Of a DNA stretch of 64,000 bases, positions 24,633-37,860 are shown in pieces. Location of the stretch: assembly GCF_029168945.1 (NCBI RefSeq), contig NC_083601.1, forward strand, positions 15,280,160 to 15,344,159, written 5' to 3'. The position numbers and the translations under genes are program-made. This DNA comes from Cannabis sativa. Its lineage: Eukaryota > Streptophyta > Magnoliopsida > Rosales > Cannabaceae. The first letter of the stretch is position 1. Every line of letters begins with the position of its first letter. Below the pieces are notes generated by a model, which was not told the origin of the DNA, made no database searches, and worked only from the letters and a program-made list of their open reading frames with translations.

Positions 24633-25890
24633 ATGGACGCCAGGCGGACTACCAGGAGTCGAGGCAACTCCGTGGGGTCGAATCAGGGAGAGGGAGCTCG
24701 GTTTCCCCACCGCTAGGGGCCGAGGTAGAGGTCCCCGAGGCGGGCTCGTGGCTCGGGGTGATGAGAACCCGCCACAGCCTGCCCGAGCTCCCGCCCGATC
24801 GTGGAGCCCCGAACCGGGAGTTACGGTTTGCATGAGATGCAAGCCGGGATCGAAGAGCAAGACCTCGAGATTCGAGGTTGAGACAGCCAGGTGCTCCTGC
24901 GGTTCCGGTGCCGGCAGTTCCGGCGGCACCGGCCCTGCCGCCTGTGCCGAGATGGTAGTAGCGGCCCACAGATTGGAACCTTTATATGAGCGGTTCCGGA
25001 AGCAAGCACCTCCGGTATTCCTGGGAGGTCCAGATGTGTCGAAAGCCGAGCAGTGGCTTACGGTGATCACCAGAATCTTGAACTTTATGGGTGTCACCGG
25101 CAACGACAGAGTGGTGTGCGCCACATTTCAGTTCCAGGAGGACGCCCTGGTATGGTGGGACATGGTGTCTCAGATCCATGACGTCACCACCATGACTTGG
25201 GAGAGGTTCCAAGAACTCTTCAACGCGAAGTACTACAATGAGGCGGTTAGAAGCGCCAAGAGGAAAGAGTTTGTTCACCTGACCCAGCGGGAGAACATGA
25301 GTGTCACTGAGTATACTACTCAGTTTGACCGGTTGGCGAGGTTAGCCTCGGGAATTGTGCCGACCGACTTCAGTAGGAAGGAGAAGTACCTGGACGGGTT
25401 GAATCCCAAGATCAGACATGATCTGATGATTACCACTGACGACAGCACCACCTACGCTCAGATGGTGGAGAAGGCACTGCGAGCTGAGGGCGCAGTGGGG
25501 TGCATGTCAGAGTCAGCTAGTACTCCGATTAGTGGCGGAGCTCCTACCCCTCCTGCATCAGGATTTAGCAGGGGGAGTAGTGGTTCGGCCATTGATCAGA
25601 GGAAGAGGGCACCCATCGCCCGGCGGCTCGAGTCGAACAAGAGGTTCGGGGGAACCGAACGAGCAGGAGTCGTCCTGGTGGTAATGAGACTCGCTTCTCC
25701 TATCACGAGTGCCCTAGCGGCAAGAGGCACCATCGGGGAGAGTGCAAGGGGCAGGGATGCTTTCATTGTGGCATGCCCGGGCACTTCAAGAGGGAATGTC
25801 CCCAGCTCCGCCGCAGGCACCGAGAGCTCCAGCGATGCCCACTCCAGCCAGGGTATTCGCGATCACGCAGGCTGATGCAGATGCCAGCCC
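24633..25890 (+). pseudogene. gag: G1 gag (capsid and zinc knuckle)
   Basis: The start is inferred by alignment with G2 (MDARRT). The N-terminal Pro/Arg-rich part is scrambled by frameshifts near 24690-24950. About 24960-25500 encodes a clean Retrotrans_gag domain (LEPLYERFRKQAPPVFLGG, TFQFQEDALVWW, MTWERFQELFNAKYYNEAV, MSVTEYTTQFDRLARLASG). A CCHC knuckle ([14 protein letters not shown]) at about 25760-25800 is in another frame. It packages element RNA into virus-like particles. It is broken as written, but the breaks may be consensus errors. Confidence 0.85.
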
Positions 25891-27174
25891 ATCAGTTGTT
25901 ACAGGTCAGATTTTTATTAACGACTCGCTTTATTCGGTCGTTTGATTACGGGGCTACACGTTCTTATGTGGCGGCCGCAGTCTTTAGTAAATTGGGTAGA
26001 CCCTTTGATAGATATGAATCGGGGTTTGGAACCTGTTACAGCGGAGAATTGGTTATCTCCAATAGGTGGATTAGGTCTATGCCGATCAGGATAGATGGTA
26101 GAGAGTTAAGCGCTGATCTGATAGAGATGAGCTTAGTCGAATTTGATATTATTTTAGGAATGGATTTCCTATCTAAATATTCGGCCAGCATTGACTGTAA
26201 GAGGAAGATGGTGGTCTTCCAACCGGAAAGTGAAGAACCGTTCGTGTTTGTGGGTTCGGTTCAGGGATCTCGGATCCCGGTGATCTCGGCTGTGTCAGCG
26301 AGAGAATTATTGAACGGTGGGTGCTTAGGGTTTCTGGCCGTGGTGGTGGACACCACTCGGCCAGACACCATTCGGCCAGAGGACATCAGTGTGGTTCGGG
26401 AATTTTTGGACGTGTTTCCCGAAGAACTTCCAGGGTTACCACCTCATCGGGAGATTGACTTTGTGATTGACTTGGCACCGGTGGGTGGATCCGGTTTCTA
26501 AAGCCCCGTATAGGATGGCTCCACTCGAACTTAAGGAATTGAAGATTCGGCTCCAAGGGTTGCTTGACATAGGGTTCATTCGGCCCAAAGTGTGTCACTG
26601 GGGAGCCCCGGTTTTGTTCGTGAAGAAGAAGGATGGATCTATGAGGATGTGCATCGACTACAGGGAGTTGAACAAGCTGACGGTGAAGAATAGATATCCA
26701 TTACCTAGGATCGATGACTTGTTCGATCAGCTTCAGGGGAAGACGGTCTTTTCTAAGATTGATCTCCGTTCGGGTTATCATCAGTTGAGAATCCGAGAGG
26801 AGGACATTCCAAAGACGGCTTTCCGCACTAGGTATGGACACTACGAGTTCCTGGTTATGTCATTTGGACTAACCAACGCTCCTGCAGCATTCATGGACCT
26901 GATGAATAGAGTATTCAAGGATTTCCTCGATATCTGTGTGATTGTGTTTATCGACGACATCCTCGTGTACTCTCAGTCAGAAGAGGAGCATGAGTTACAT
27001 CTTCAGATGGTACTGCAACGACTTCGAGAACATAGACTCTACGCCAAGTTCAAGAAATGTGAGTTCTGGTTGTCTCAGGTGTCCTTCCTAGGACACATTG
27101 TGGGCAAGGACGGGATCAAGGTGGATCCGGGAAGATCGAATCCGTCGGGGATTGGCCGAGACCGAAGACGGTGA
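25742..27174 (+). pseudogene. pol: G1 protease and reverse transcriptase
   Basis: The aspartic protease catalytic segment reads FDYGATRSYV at about 25945-25975, where G2 has [10 protein letters not shown]; a frame break sits just before it. [11 protein letters not shown] follows. Reverse transcriptase from about 26510 has [52 protein letters not shown] and the catalytic FIDDILVYS at about 26950-26976. Breaks are at about 26480-26500 and 27130-27170. The reverse transcriptase core itself is open. Confidence 0.88.
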
Positions 27175-27327
27175 TGAGATCGAAGCTTTTGGGATTAGCC
27201 GGGTACTACCGTAGGTTCGTGGAGGGTTCTCCAAAATTTCTATGCCCCTAACCGAGCTTACAAAGAAGAATCAGCGATTTATCTGGACAGATAAATGCGA
27301 AGCTAGTTTTCGTGAACCGAAACGAGA

Positions 27328-27765
27328 TTGATTACTGCACCGGTACTAGCTTTGCCTTCGGACGAGGAGAAGTTCGTGGTCTATTGTGACGCATCCAAAC
27401 AGGGTTTGGGGTGCGTATTGATGCAAGCCGATCGGGTTATCGCTTATGCCTCCCGTCAGTTAAAGGATTATGAACAGCGATACCCGACTCATGATTTAGA
27501 ATTGGCCGCAGTGGTTTTTGCACTGAAGATTTGGCGGCATTACTTGTATGGTGAGAAGTGCGAGATCTATACCGACCATAAAAGTCTCAAGTATTTCTTT
27601 ACTCAGAAAGATCTGAACATGAGACAAAGGCGTTGGTTGGAATTAGTGAAGGACTATGATTGTGAGATTCTTTACCATCCCGGAAAAGCCAATGTAGTGG
27701 CCGATGCCCGAGCGAGAAAGGGTCCCGGCAAGTGGCTAGCATGGTTCGCATCTCACCTCGCCTAG
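27328..27765 (+). pseudogene. pol: G1 RNase H domain
   Basis: [54 protein letters not shown] and [11 protein letters not shown] show a gypsy-type RNase H with Asp, Glu and Asp catalytic positions. It is separated from reverse transcriptase by a frame break around 27170-27330 and ends at a stop at 27765 shortly before integrase. Confidence 0.88.
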
Positions 27766-27774
27766 CGAGAGGAT

Positions 27775-29301
27775 ATGGTTAGATCCAGCATTGAGTTTGT
27801 GGTAGGTCAGCTTCACAACTTAACGCTGCAATCTGATCTGTTAGAAAGAATAAAGGTTGCTCAGACGACAGATCCGGAGTTAGTGAAGATCCGAGATGAG
27901 GTATTGGCTGGTCAAGCCAAAGACTTTTCAGTGTCAGCTAGTGGAATGCTTTTGTATAAAGCCAGGGTTTGTGTCCCGAACAGTGTGGACTTGAGGAACG
28001 AGATCTTTGTGGAGGCTCATTCTACTCCATATTCTCTACATCCCGGCACCACCAAGATGTACCAAGATTTGAAACCGTACTTCTGGTGGAGCGGTATGAA
28101 GAAGAATTTGGTAGAATTCGTTTCGAGATGCCTCACGTGTCAGCAGATCAAGGCTGAACATCAGAGACCAGCAGGGTTGTTGCAGCCTCTAACCCTACCA
28201 GAATGGAAATGGGAGGACATTACGATGGATTTTGTGGTCGGGTTACCTAGGACCACGGGTATGTATGACTCCATCTGGGTAGTGGTGGATCGATTTACGA
28301 AATCTGCTCATTTTCTGCCGGTTAGAACAACGTTTACAGTGGATCAGTTGGCAGAGTTATACGTCAGGGAAATAGTGAGACTTCACGGGGTACCGAAGTC
28401 TATAGTTTCGGACAGGGATCCGAAATTCACCTCTAAATTTTGGCAAAGTTTGCAACGGGCAATGGGTACGAAGCTAAAATTCAGCACAGCATTCCATCCT
28501 CAGACAGATGGTCAGTCCGAAAGGACAATTCAGATATTAGAGGATATGCTGAGAGCCTGTGTTATGGACTTTGAGGGTTCATGGAGTAAATACCTACCGT
28601 TAGTGGAGTTCTCGTACAACAACAGTTACCAGAGTACGATAGGGATGGCACCCTACGAACTGTTGTACGGTAGGAAGTGTAGATCCCCTATCCACTGGGA
28701 TGAGACAGGGGAGAGGAAATACCTAGGTCCAGAGTCAGTTCAGCGGACCAATGAGGCAATAGAGAAGATTAAAGCTAGAATGCTTGCCTCCCGGAAGCGG
28801 ACGTAAGAGTTACGCATCCGAAACGTAGGGATGTTGAGTTCCGAGTAGGGGACCATGTGTTTTTGCGAGTATCTCCGATGAAGGGGATTAAACGTTTCGG
28901 GAAAAGAGGCAAGTTATGCCCTAGATTTACAGGACCTTTCGAGATTCTCGAGAAGATAGGTCAAGTGGCATATCGGTTAGCATTGCCTCCAGCTTTATCA
29001 GCAGTGCACAACGTATTTCATGTCTCAATGTTGAGAAAATACGTTTCAGACCCCTCTCATATACTCAGTTATGAGAGTCTTCAGCTTCAGTCAGATATGT
29101 CTTATGAGGAACGGCCCGGTGCAGATCCTGGATAGAAAGGATAAAGTCCTTCGGAATAAGACCATAGCATTGGTCAAGGTTCTCTGGAGAAACAGTAAGG
29201 TGGAAGAAGCCACCTGGGAGCTAGAATCAGATATGCGAGCTCAATATCCAAAGTTATTCAGGTTAGATTTCGGGGACGAAATCCTTTTAAGGGGGGAATA
29301 G
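27775..29301 (+). pseudogene. pol: G1 integrase with C-terminal chromodomain
   Basis: 27775-28806 has the H-H-C-C zinc region (CLTCQQIKAEHQ), then the DDE core: ITMDFVVGLPR, SIVSDRDPKFTS and the Glu in DGQSERTIQILEDML. After breaks at about 28800-28850 the GPFEILEKIGQVAYRLALP block (28857-29135) leads into the chromodomain (QILDRKDKVLRNKTIALVKV, WRNSKVEEATWELE, about 29120-29240). In chromoviruses that domain guides integration to particular chromatin. The frame is open to 29301, just before the 3' LTR. Confidence 0.88.
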
Positions 29302-29302
29302 T

Positions 29303-31551
29303 TGTAAAGCCCGCTTAGCTAATTTGGAAATTAGCAGTTTTTTTTTATGATAATCAGGAAATTATTTATAGCTATTTAAATAATTTATCATTAATTTTTA
29401 TGGGATTCAGATATGCATAATTATGTCATCAGCAGTTTTTATATTTCGCATTTCCGGTGTCCGGTATTTTGGAACTCGGCGTTTGGCTCAGTAGAAATCA
29501 CAACTTAGTATGTTAGTATTTTGGGGACGGGTTTTAGACATTGGGAATGTCGGGAATGGCCGGGAATTTAGAATGTCCCAAAAATACCCCTTTAGTATGA
29601 TTTTCATGATTTTATGGTGGAGGGGCAAAATGGTCTTTTTGCCCCATTAGTGTTTTGTCTTTTAGTGACTTTTAATTGGAATTAAATGTTTATTTATTTA
29701 ATTATTTTTGGCTGAAAAAGGATTTAATAAATGGTATTATATGGCTTTATTCTTTAGTTTTCTTCATTTTCCAAACTTAGTCAAAAAAAAAAATTAGAAA
29801 TTCAAAAATAGAAACTCTCTCTCTCTTTTCCTCTCTTTCGGCTGAGCTTGGGGGTTCAAGCTGGGATTTTTTTGGTTGGTGATTGCTAGTGGTTTTGCTA
29901 GATCAAGTGAGTTTTCTTTAAGGTAATTCTTGGCTTTAATCTCTTACTTGTTTTTCTTGAAAAAAAATGGTGAAAATAGATGAAATGCATGCTTGAATAG
30001 TTGTTGTTGTTGCTGCTGTAATCTGATTATTATTTTGAGTTTAAGCATGTTAGTTTAGGGTTGTTTTGATGCTTGATTACTAGGTTGAGCATGCTAGAGG
30101 TTTATATGTGAAAATATGTGATTTTGAGAGAAAATGCTATGTTTGGTTTCTGTGAATTGCTGGACGTTTCTGTATGTTTTCAGAGGTGATTATATGCTTA
30201 GTTAAGTAGAATTAACTAGGCTAGGGTGCATGATAGTGGATTTAACCAAGTTTGAGTTCTTGAACTCAAAGCTTGGTCTTTAATGGTGAATTTTGAATGT
30301 GTGATTTCTGGGTAGGTTTGATGCTCTAGAATTGTTATTTGGGACCTATAGAGGAGGTCTGGAAAGTTTGGGATCAATTGGGTTCGAATTGGTCAAGATA
30401 TGTGAATTTTTGGTTGCTGCCTGCGAGGAACCGGAATTCCGGTTGAGCATCCGGAATTCCGGATGGGGGTTCAGATTTTCCCAGAACCGGAATTCCGGTT
30501 GGGCAACCGGTCTTCCGGTTGGGGATTTTTCAGAACCCTAGTTTTCCTCGTTTTTGGGTTTTTAGGGGTATTGCCATGCTTTTTATCGATAGGGAAACTT
30601 TTAGTTTCGAGTTTTAGTCCCCGGGAAGTGATTTAGCGTGTCACTTATAGCGTTGTGATTTTTATGGTTTAGGAGCCGCAATCCGCCGTTCGGCTTCGGG
30701 TTCCAAGTTGATTCCAAGACACCTGAAATCGGAATCCAGGTAAGATTAGTATAACAGTATGCATATGTAGATTACATGTTTAGCGTGCATGTAGGAAGCC
30801 TGTTAGTTTACATTAGATATGTATTTAGGCTTCGAACCACCCAACCCTGTCACGTCGGTACGAGTCGGAGTATGACCAAGACGGCCGAGTATGACCGGTT
30901 CGACCGATCAGCCGACACCGGTTGGTGGTTCGGTGCTATTGACCTATCCCGTCGGCAGACAGCCGGAGTATGACCAACGGCGGAGTATGACCGGTTCGAC
31001 CGATCAGGAGGATACTTGTCAATAGTACCGTCCCCTGAACGTTCAAAACTCAGTACCATGTTGGACATGGCAGTAGTGCTCAGTACCATGTTGGACATGG
31101 CAGTAGCGGGACTCAGTATCGTGTTGGACACGGCAGTCAGTTTTATGTATGATATTAGTATGTTTTTCTTACTGAGTCTGTCGACTCACAGTTTACGTTC
31201 ATGTGTAGGTAAAGGCAAGGCAGTTGCTGATGGACCGTGAGCGAGCTTATGAGATTGTACATGTCGGGGCGGTTAGGCCTGGAGCGTACGATCCTCGGGA
31301 CAGCAGGGCTGAGATTTTTTGTAACGGTCGTTAGATGACCTTATTTTGATGTAAAAATTGAATAGTAAAAACGTTTGTAAATATTTTTATAAATCGGGAT
31401 CCCGAGACTTTTTGGTAAAATGGTTTATAAGTTTAATGAAAAAGCAAAATTTTAATTAATCACGTTTTTCCATAAACCTCGTTGATTAGCAACGAGCTGC
31501 ACAGTACGTTTAAAAATCACGTAATACGCCTAAATTAGTTAGGGTGTTACA
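29303..31551 (+). repeat. G1 3' LTR
   Basis: 2,249 bp. This copy keeps the CAG forms seen in G2. Palindromes lie at about 30427-30520, GAGTATGACC repeats at about 30868-30990 and CATGT-TGG-ACATG hairpins at about 31055-31135. Confidence 0.95.
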
Positions 31552-31659
31552 TTTTCTAACTTTATATGTGTTTATTTTCATTGTTTTAGAATTCATATTA
31601 GGTTGTTAATCCAACATACTTGTTAGTAAATCTAGATCCTGGTAAAATAATTTCCAACA
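31552..31659 (+). repeat. T1 5' LTR, third piece
   Basis: It starts with the TTTTC duplication copy and matches the end of the 3' LTR (59227-59334), finishing at CCAACA. The primer-binding-site-like TGGCACCAGAGCC follows after three bases. Confidence 0.93.
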
Positions 31660-34244
31660 ACTGGCACCAGAGCCATGGTAATGATTTACTTTCATGTAAT
31701 ATGAATTAAAACGATGATTGCATGTTTCTGTGTTGATTTGGATGGTTTCATATTGGTTTATGTGCTTATGTGATGAATGTATGTGTTGTACGAAATTTCT
31801 CCATGAAATATATTTTTTCAATTTTTGAAAATATTTTATTTGGATTCCTTGTGAAAAATTGAGCAATTTTCGTTTTTACGGAATTCGATTCCGATAAAAA
31901 TTGAGAAAGATATGAATTTTGGAAGATTGGAAATCATGGTTGCTGCATGCAGCCTATCCTGGCAGTTCCCTACAAATTGCGAATTTTTGAGGTTTTTTCC
32001 CCAAAAATCCAATTTTTTATGGGATTGTTTCCCAAAATTCATTTTTCCAATTTTAAATATTTCTAAATTGAAATGTTTCCAATTTTAAATATTTTCAATT
32101 TGGAATTTTTCCAATTTTAAATATTTCTATTTTGGATTGTTTCCAATTTTTAAATATTTCCTATTATGGTCAGATTTAAAAATTTGTTAAGTTCTTTAAT
32201 ATTTATTTATTATTTAATTATAAGATTAGATATTTTGATATTTAAGATATTTTAAATTAAAAGATAACTTTGTCTTTTTATTTAAAATATTATATTAAAA
32301 TTATCTTATACGACAAATTAAATAATTAATAAATTTGAAATTAACATAGATATTTTTATAGATATACTTACCATAATGTTTTTCAAATTCAAAAATTTGT
32401 TATTTTGTTAAATATTTAATTATTTATAAATTATAAGTTTAAAAATGATATTTTTTCTATATATATATCATTTTTTCCTTATTAGAAATTTATAAATCAT
32501 ATCTTAAATATTTAAATAACATAGATATTATTGTAGAGATTTGAATATTGCTTAATTTGAGATATTTTGACATATAATTATGGTAATTATTATCCAACCA
32601 AATCTATTTTAAAATTGGTTTATTTTATTAAATTATAAGATCTGAAAGTGATATTGGAGATTCTTTCCTTTTAAATCATTGATCTTATTAGATATTTAAT
32701 TTAATTTGATTCAAATAAACCTAGATATTTTAAAATTAGTTTCCTTTATTTGGTTAGTTTAAGAATAATAATTTAATTATATTAATATCTTATTTCACAT
32801 CTGTTACATGGACAATGTTTGTTTATTTATATTGTTTATTCAAAACTTTTTAACAAACCTATTATTTATCTGATCTAAATTGCTATGATTAACTTGTTGA
32901 CAGATCATGATCCAATGATCTGATTTTAATCATAGTCCAATTGACGATAGATCTTATAAATAATTTGTAACAGGTAAATTTTGTACTTTTTTCATCTGTG
33001 TAAACCTAGTAACATGATAGGGCCCATCCAAATCATTTGACCTGTGTGAGCCTATATGTTTGCTTTTGGGCTTAGATGCATATACGAAGCCCATTTAAGT
33101 TTTACTAAGTAAATGGACTAGGTTGCTAAAATAAATTTTGACATAAAGAAATTTATTTAGGCCCAATTAGATTTGGGCTTATTCAATGAATAACAATTGT
33201 TTATTTTAAGGTTAAATTCCTCTCTTTTGGGCCTTGTGTGAGAGTTGGGGGCCATAGAAGTGGGTACGACATACTGAACCCAGCTCCCCCTCAAATGAAC
33301 TACCCCAATTGTGAAGGCCCATTTACCTTATTTAAATAATTGTATTAGGTTAATTATATTAGTCTAACCTAATTAAAATTGAATTAGCAACATAATTAAC
33401 TTTTAAAATATATGAAATTTATTTTTCATGTAATATTTTAAAGTTAATTTTAGAAAAACACTTAGTCAATGATATATTCTAGACAGTTATTTCTAGTACT
33501 AGTTATTATTTCTAATATTAAATAGGAAAATATCATAGATTGTGAAATTAATTATTTCCTAATTAGTTTTGGTACAATCTAAGTTTAGAATATTTTCCTA
33601 GTATTAAACTAGAATTAATAATTAAGTTTCCTCTTTACTTAATTATTTATTTCTTGAATTTAATACATTTAATTAAATTGAAAATTTCAATATCTAAGTT
33701 GATTTTCATCATGATACTTTAATATTGTTATTTTCATGTTATTTAATTAAAGTTGAAAATTATCTTAAGTTTGGAATTTTTTTTTTTCAGAATAACTTAA
33801 GTTTGAATAATTTTCAAAATATATTTTATTTTATTTTATTAATCATTTCCCAAAATTTCGAAATTACATTTCTTTAATGTAGAAATTTCGAATTTTATTT
33901 AAAAAATAGATTAAAGTTGAAAATTATTTATTTAATTTTGGACCAACTTAAATCAGTGACTTTTCATTTGATGGTTAATTAAAATAAATGAACTAAAATA
34001 TATTATAATTAGAAATTGGATTAATTAGTCTATGAAAGTCTAGATAGATATTATCTGTTTTGCTTGAAGTATTTTTCTAGTGATATTTAATTAAATAGAA
34101 AATTAATATTTAAGTTGATTTTTTAATCATGATACTTAAATATTTGAAATTTTTCTTAGATATTTAATTAAATAGGGAAATTATATTTTTTGTTGAAAAT
34201 TAATTTTATTAATTTTGGGCCAACATAAAATTAGAGTAATTTTC
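31660..34244 (+). mobile_element. T1 interior, left part (non-coding leader)
   Basis: Primer-binding-site-like TGGCACCAGAGCC at 31662-31674. No coding sequence is seen. About 32044-32165 has four diverged copies of a unit of about 35 bp containing TCCAATTTTAAATATTTC. About 33000-33330 (GGCCTTGTGTGAGAG, GTGGGTACGACATACTGAAC) is shared with the T2 leader at about 37425-37720. The remainder is AT-rich. It is interrupted by T2 after TTTTC at 34240-34244. Confidence 0.8.
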
Positions 34245-36136
34245 TGTTGGGTTTTATGCCCTAAATAAAACTCATTTCAATATAATCAGATTTACTTATT
34301 AATATAGATCAGAAATAACATTTAATGTTGCATGGTTCACATGATTTATTTCATGATTATATGTACATAATGTATAAATTCATCTGAAACCCTTTTCACA
34401 TACTTGATCCTGTTTATTGTGCCGTCAACACATTGGAAAGTAAACATGACTATGTGAATAAAGTTTCCTAGATTTATCAGACATAGGGTTTTACTGATAT
34501 GGTAATCTACAACAGAGTTTACTTGCATTTGGAGAAGTGCTATGTTCTTTCCAGAGCATTGGTTAAAGTAAAGCTCAGGTTGGATGCATGGAGTATGCAT
34601 CGGAAGGGACCGATATTGAACTTTGACTTAGATTTATTAAACTTACCGTAATATCTATTCAAGTCAATATCGCCTAGTTGATCCTAGATCAAATGTTCTT
34701 AATCCTGTTATGATTAGGCTCAATCTTGAAAGGCTATTTGTGTTCTTTGATTTGTTAGTTAAGCCTACTTTTAGGTCAGGGTGATACGTACATTTTGGGA
34801 ACACGGTAGTGCAATTGAGTGGGAGCGCTATCATAAACATGGAATCTATAGCTTCTATCTGGCGAATAGTAAGCAAAGGATGATCTCCTTCGAGCTTGAC
34901 CAAACGAACATAAATGGTGGAGTACTCATTTCACATAAGCTGAAATATCATTTATACGGGGTCAAGTGTTTTAAGGAATAAATACATTGTAGGGTGTAAC
35001 GGTAATCTAATCCCTTTACAGTGTAGATCATTCATATAGAGGATCATTGATCACATTAGGATTATAACAATGGATAACTAATGATGTGTCTATATGGTGG
35101 AACATATAGAGCATTCTATATACTGAGAGTGCAATTCTAAGTTCTATGCGTGGATTCAACGAAGAATTAATAAGTTAGTGAATTTTAGTGCTAAATTCTT
35201 GATCTACTTATTGGAAGCTCGGTTATATAGACCCATGGTCCCCCCACTAGTTGAGATAATATTTCTTGTAAGACTCATGTAATTGGTTTTGATTAATCAA
35301 TTATAATTCTCAAATTAGACTATGTCTATTTGTGAATTTTTCACTAAGTAAGGGCGAAATTGTAAAGAAAGAGTTTATAGGGGCATATTTGTTAATTATG
35401 ATACTTTGTATGGTTCAATTAATAAATACGATAAATGAAAATATTATTTAATAATTATTTATAGTTATTAAATAGTTAGAATTGGCATTTAAATGATTGA
35501 ATTAGGAAATTGGCATTTTTGAGAAAATCAGATACAAAAGGTGGTAAAATTGCAAAATTGTAAAACCCAAGGCCCAATCCACTTATGTATGGTCGGCCAC
35601 CTATATGTATATTTAAAGTTGATTTTTTCATTATTTTAATGTCATATAATTCAAATCTAACCCTAGTGGAATGCTATATATAGATAGTGAAGGCTTCAGA
35701 AAAATAACACTTTTCTTCAGACTTTCTGAATCAGAAAAAAACTGAGCCTTCTCTCTCCCTATCTTTAGCTGACCACTCTCTTTCTTCTTCCATTGAAATT
35801 TCGAAATTTCTTAGTGTATGAGTAGTGCCCACACACATCAAGCAATACCTCAATCATAGTGAGGAAGATCGTGAAGAAAGATCATCAGCAAAGGAGTTTC
35901 AGCATCAAAGATTCAGAGAAAGAGATCCATGTTCAGATATTGATAATGCTCTGCTACAGAAAGGAATCAAGGGCTAGATATCTGAACGGAAGGAGTCATA
36001 TTATTCCGCTGCACCCAATGTAAGGTTTCTTAAACTTTATATGTGTTTATTTCATCGTTTTAGAAAGTTCATATTTAGGATGTTAATAAACATACTTGTG
36101 AGTAGATCTAAGATCCTGGTAAAATTATTTCCAACA
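34245..36136 (+). repeat. T2 5' LTR
   Basis: 1,892 bp, TGTTGG to CCAACA, nearly identical to 52145-54037 and more distant from the T1 LTRs. TATA-like GCTATATATAG lies at about 35681. Small open frames inside are LTR sequence. Confidence 0.94.
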
Positions 36137-37860
36137 ACTGGCCTCAGAGCCATGGTAATTGATTTACTTGCAAGAAATTTGGACTTTAAAACGATTGTTT
36201 GTATGTTCTTTGGATGGTATCATGTTGTATTGAGTGTTATTTGATGATTGATTGATGTTTGTGAAATTTTCGTGAAAAATAATTGTGATTTCGTTTCTGG
36301 AATTATTTTTATTGGATAGTATGGAAAAAATTAAGCAAGTTAGCATTTTACAGAACTCAATTTGGATTTTATTTGAATTAGTTATGATTATTTGAAGATT
36401 TGAAAAAATCGGGGCTGTGCTAATATTTTCCTGCGATCGCAGAACTGTCTGTACAGTTTCGAATTTTTTCCGTTTTTCTTCGATTTTTCATGCTTTTTCA
36501 TGTAATTAACTTCCAATTTTTTGTATGGTTTTGTATATATACTATTACTATTCCTAATTCAATTCTAATTATCATTTTGAATTAATTTAATATTTTTTTT
36601 AATTTAATTCAAGATATTAGTGTAATTTGAATTCGAATAGAATTAGTATTTATCTTCTTGCTTAAATATCTATCTTATTTTTAAATTTGATTATATCTTA
36701 TTTTTTTAAATTTAAGGTCAGATTTTATAAGATATTTATAAAATCTTTTAAGATATTTTTAAAATATCTTATCTTTTAAGATATTTTTAATTATATCTTA
36801 TCTTTTAAGATTTTTTTTTAAATTAAATCTTTTTAGATTTTTTGACCTTATTTAAATTTAAAATAAGATATTTATAATCATGTAATTTTAAATAGATATA
36901 AGATATTTTTCTCATTTTTTAAATTTTGGTATTTTATTTATTTAAATTACATTTAAATTTTGAAAAAGATATTTATTTATCTTTTCTAATTTTTTATTTA
37001 ATTTTTATTTATAAAATAACATTTAAAATTTAAAAGTAGTTAGCAAATTTTTGAAATGATATTTAGGTTGGTTAAAACCTAATTTTTCAAAAATTGTAGG
37101 TTTAATTTTAAATTTTATTTTTTTTTAAATTTCGAATTTTCAAATTTTTTTTTAAAAAATTTCGAAAAATTATTTTTAATTAATTAATTATTTCGAAATT
37201 AAAAATTTAATTTAAAATTAAATAAATCCTGCATCCAACTATCCAACTAACCTTGTTGCAGGAGTATGTGGTTTTAGCTTGTATGTAAGTTTTTTAAAAC
37301 CTATTATTACTTGATTGCAAATAGCCATGGTTACCTTTTGCCAGATCTAATGATCTGATGGCTCCCTTGGTCAAGATCATAATTTGTAACAGGTATATTT
37401 ACAATCTTCTTTCATCTGTGTATGACCTAGCAACATGATAGGACCCATCCAAAGTGTGCCTGTGTGAGCCTATGTGTTTAATTTTATTATAGATGCATAT
37501 AGGTTATTGTTGCTAAAATAAATTATCATAGTTCTTGATAGAATTTATTTAGGTCCATTTAGTTTTTGGGCCTACTCAATTAATAACAGTTGTTCTTATT
37601 AAGGTTAAATTCCTCTCTTTTGGGCCTTGTGTGAGAGTTGGGAGCCATAGAAGTGGGTACGACATACTGAACCCAGCACCCCCTCACACAAACCACCCCA
37701 ATTGTGAAGGCCCATTTGCCTGATTTGAACAACTGTACTAGGTTAATTACACTAGTTTAACCTAATAAAATTGATTAGCAACATAATTAATTTCATTTAT
37801 TTTGAAATTAATTTAAGAAAAATATAGTTTAAAGAATTTTTTATTCTAAGCTAAACTATA
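36137..37860 (+). mobile_element. T2 interior, left part (non-coding leader)
   Basis: TGGCCTCAGAGCC relic at 36139-36151. 36540-37210 is extremely AT-rich with repeated AAGATATTTTTA-like words. About 37425-37720 matches the T1 leader. No gene is seen. It is interrupted by G2 after CTATA (37856-37860). Confidence 0.8.

Larger units (their letters stand above)
22110..31551 (+). mobile_element. G1: Ty3/gypsy chromovirus (Tekay-like), full length
   Basis: 9,442 bp flanked by TTTTC at 22105-22109 and 31552-31556. LTRs begin TGTAAAGCCC and end GGTGTTACA. A Met-type primer-binding site, altered to TGGTATCGTAGCC, lies at 24354-24366, and a purine tract AAGGGGGGAATAG lies just before 29303. Order is gag, protease, reverse transcriptase, RNase H, integrase, chromodomain, which is the chromovirus plan. 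The LTRs are almost identical over their first kilobase, so the insertion is young. Even so, the coding region is in at least seven frames; most breaks fall at CAG/CTG positions relative to G2, as discussed under findings. Confidence 0.94.

Noticed and set aside
24567..25124. Minus-strand open frame of 185 codons in G1
   Set aside because: It is antisense to gag in GC-rich sequence; the gag domain on the plus strand is clear.
34664..34981. Small open frames on both strands repeated at 52565-52882
   Set aside because: They recur only because they lie in the two LTRs of T2; no start context or domain supports a gene.
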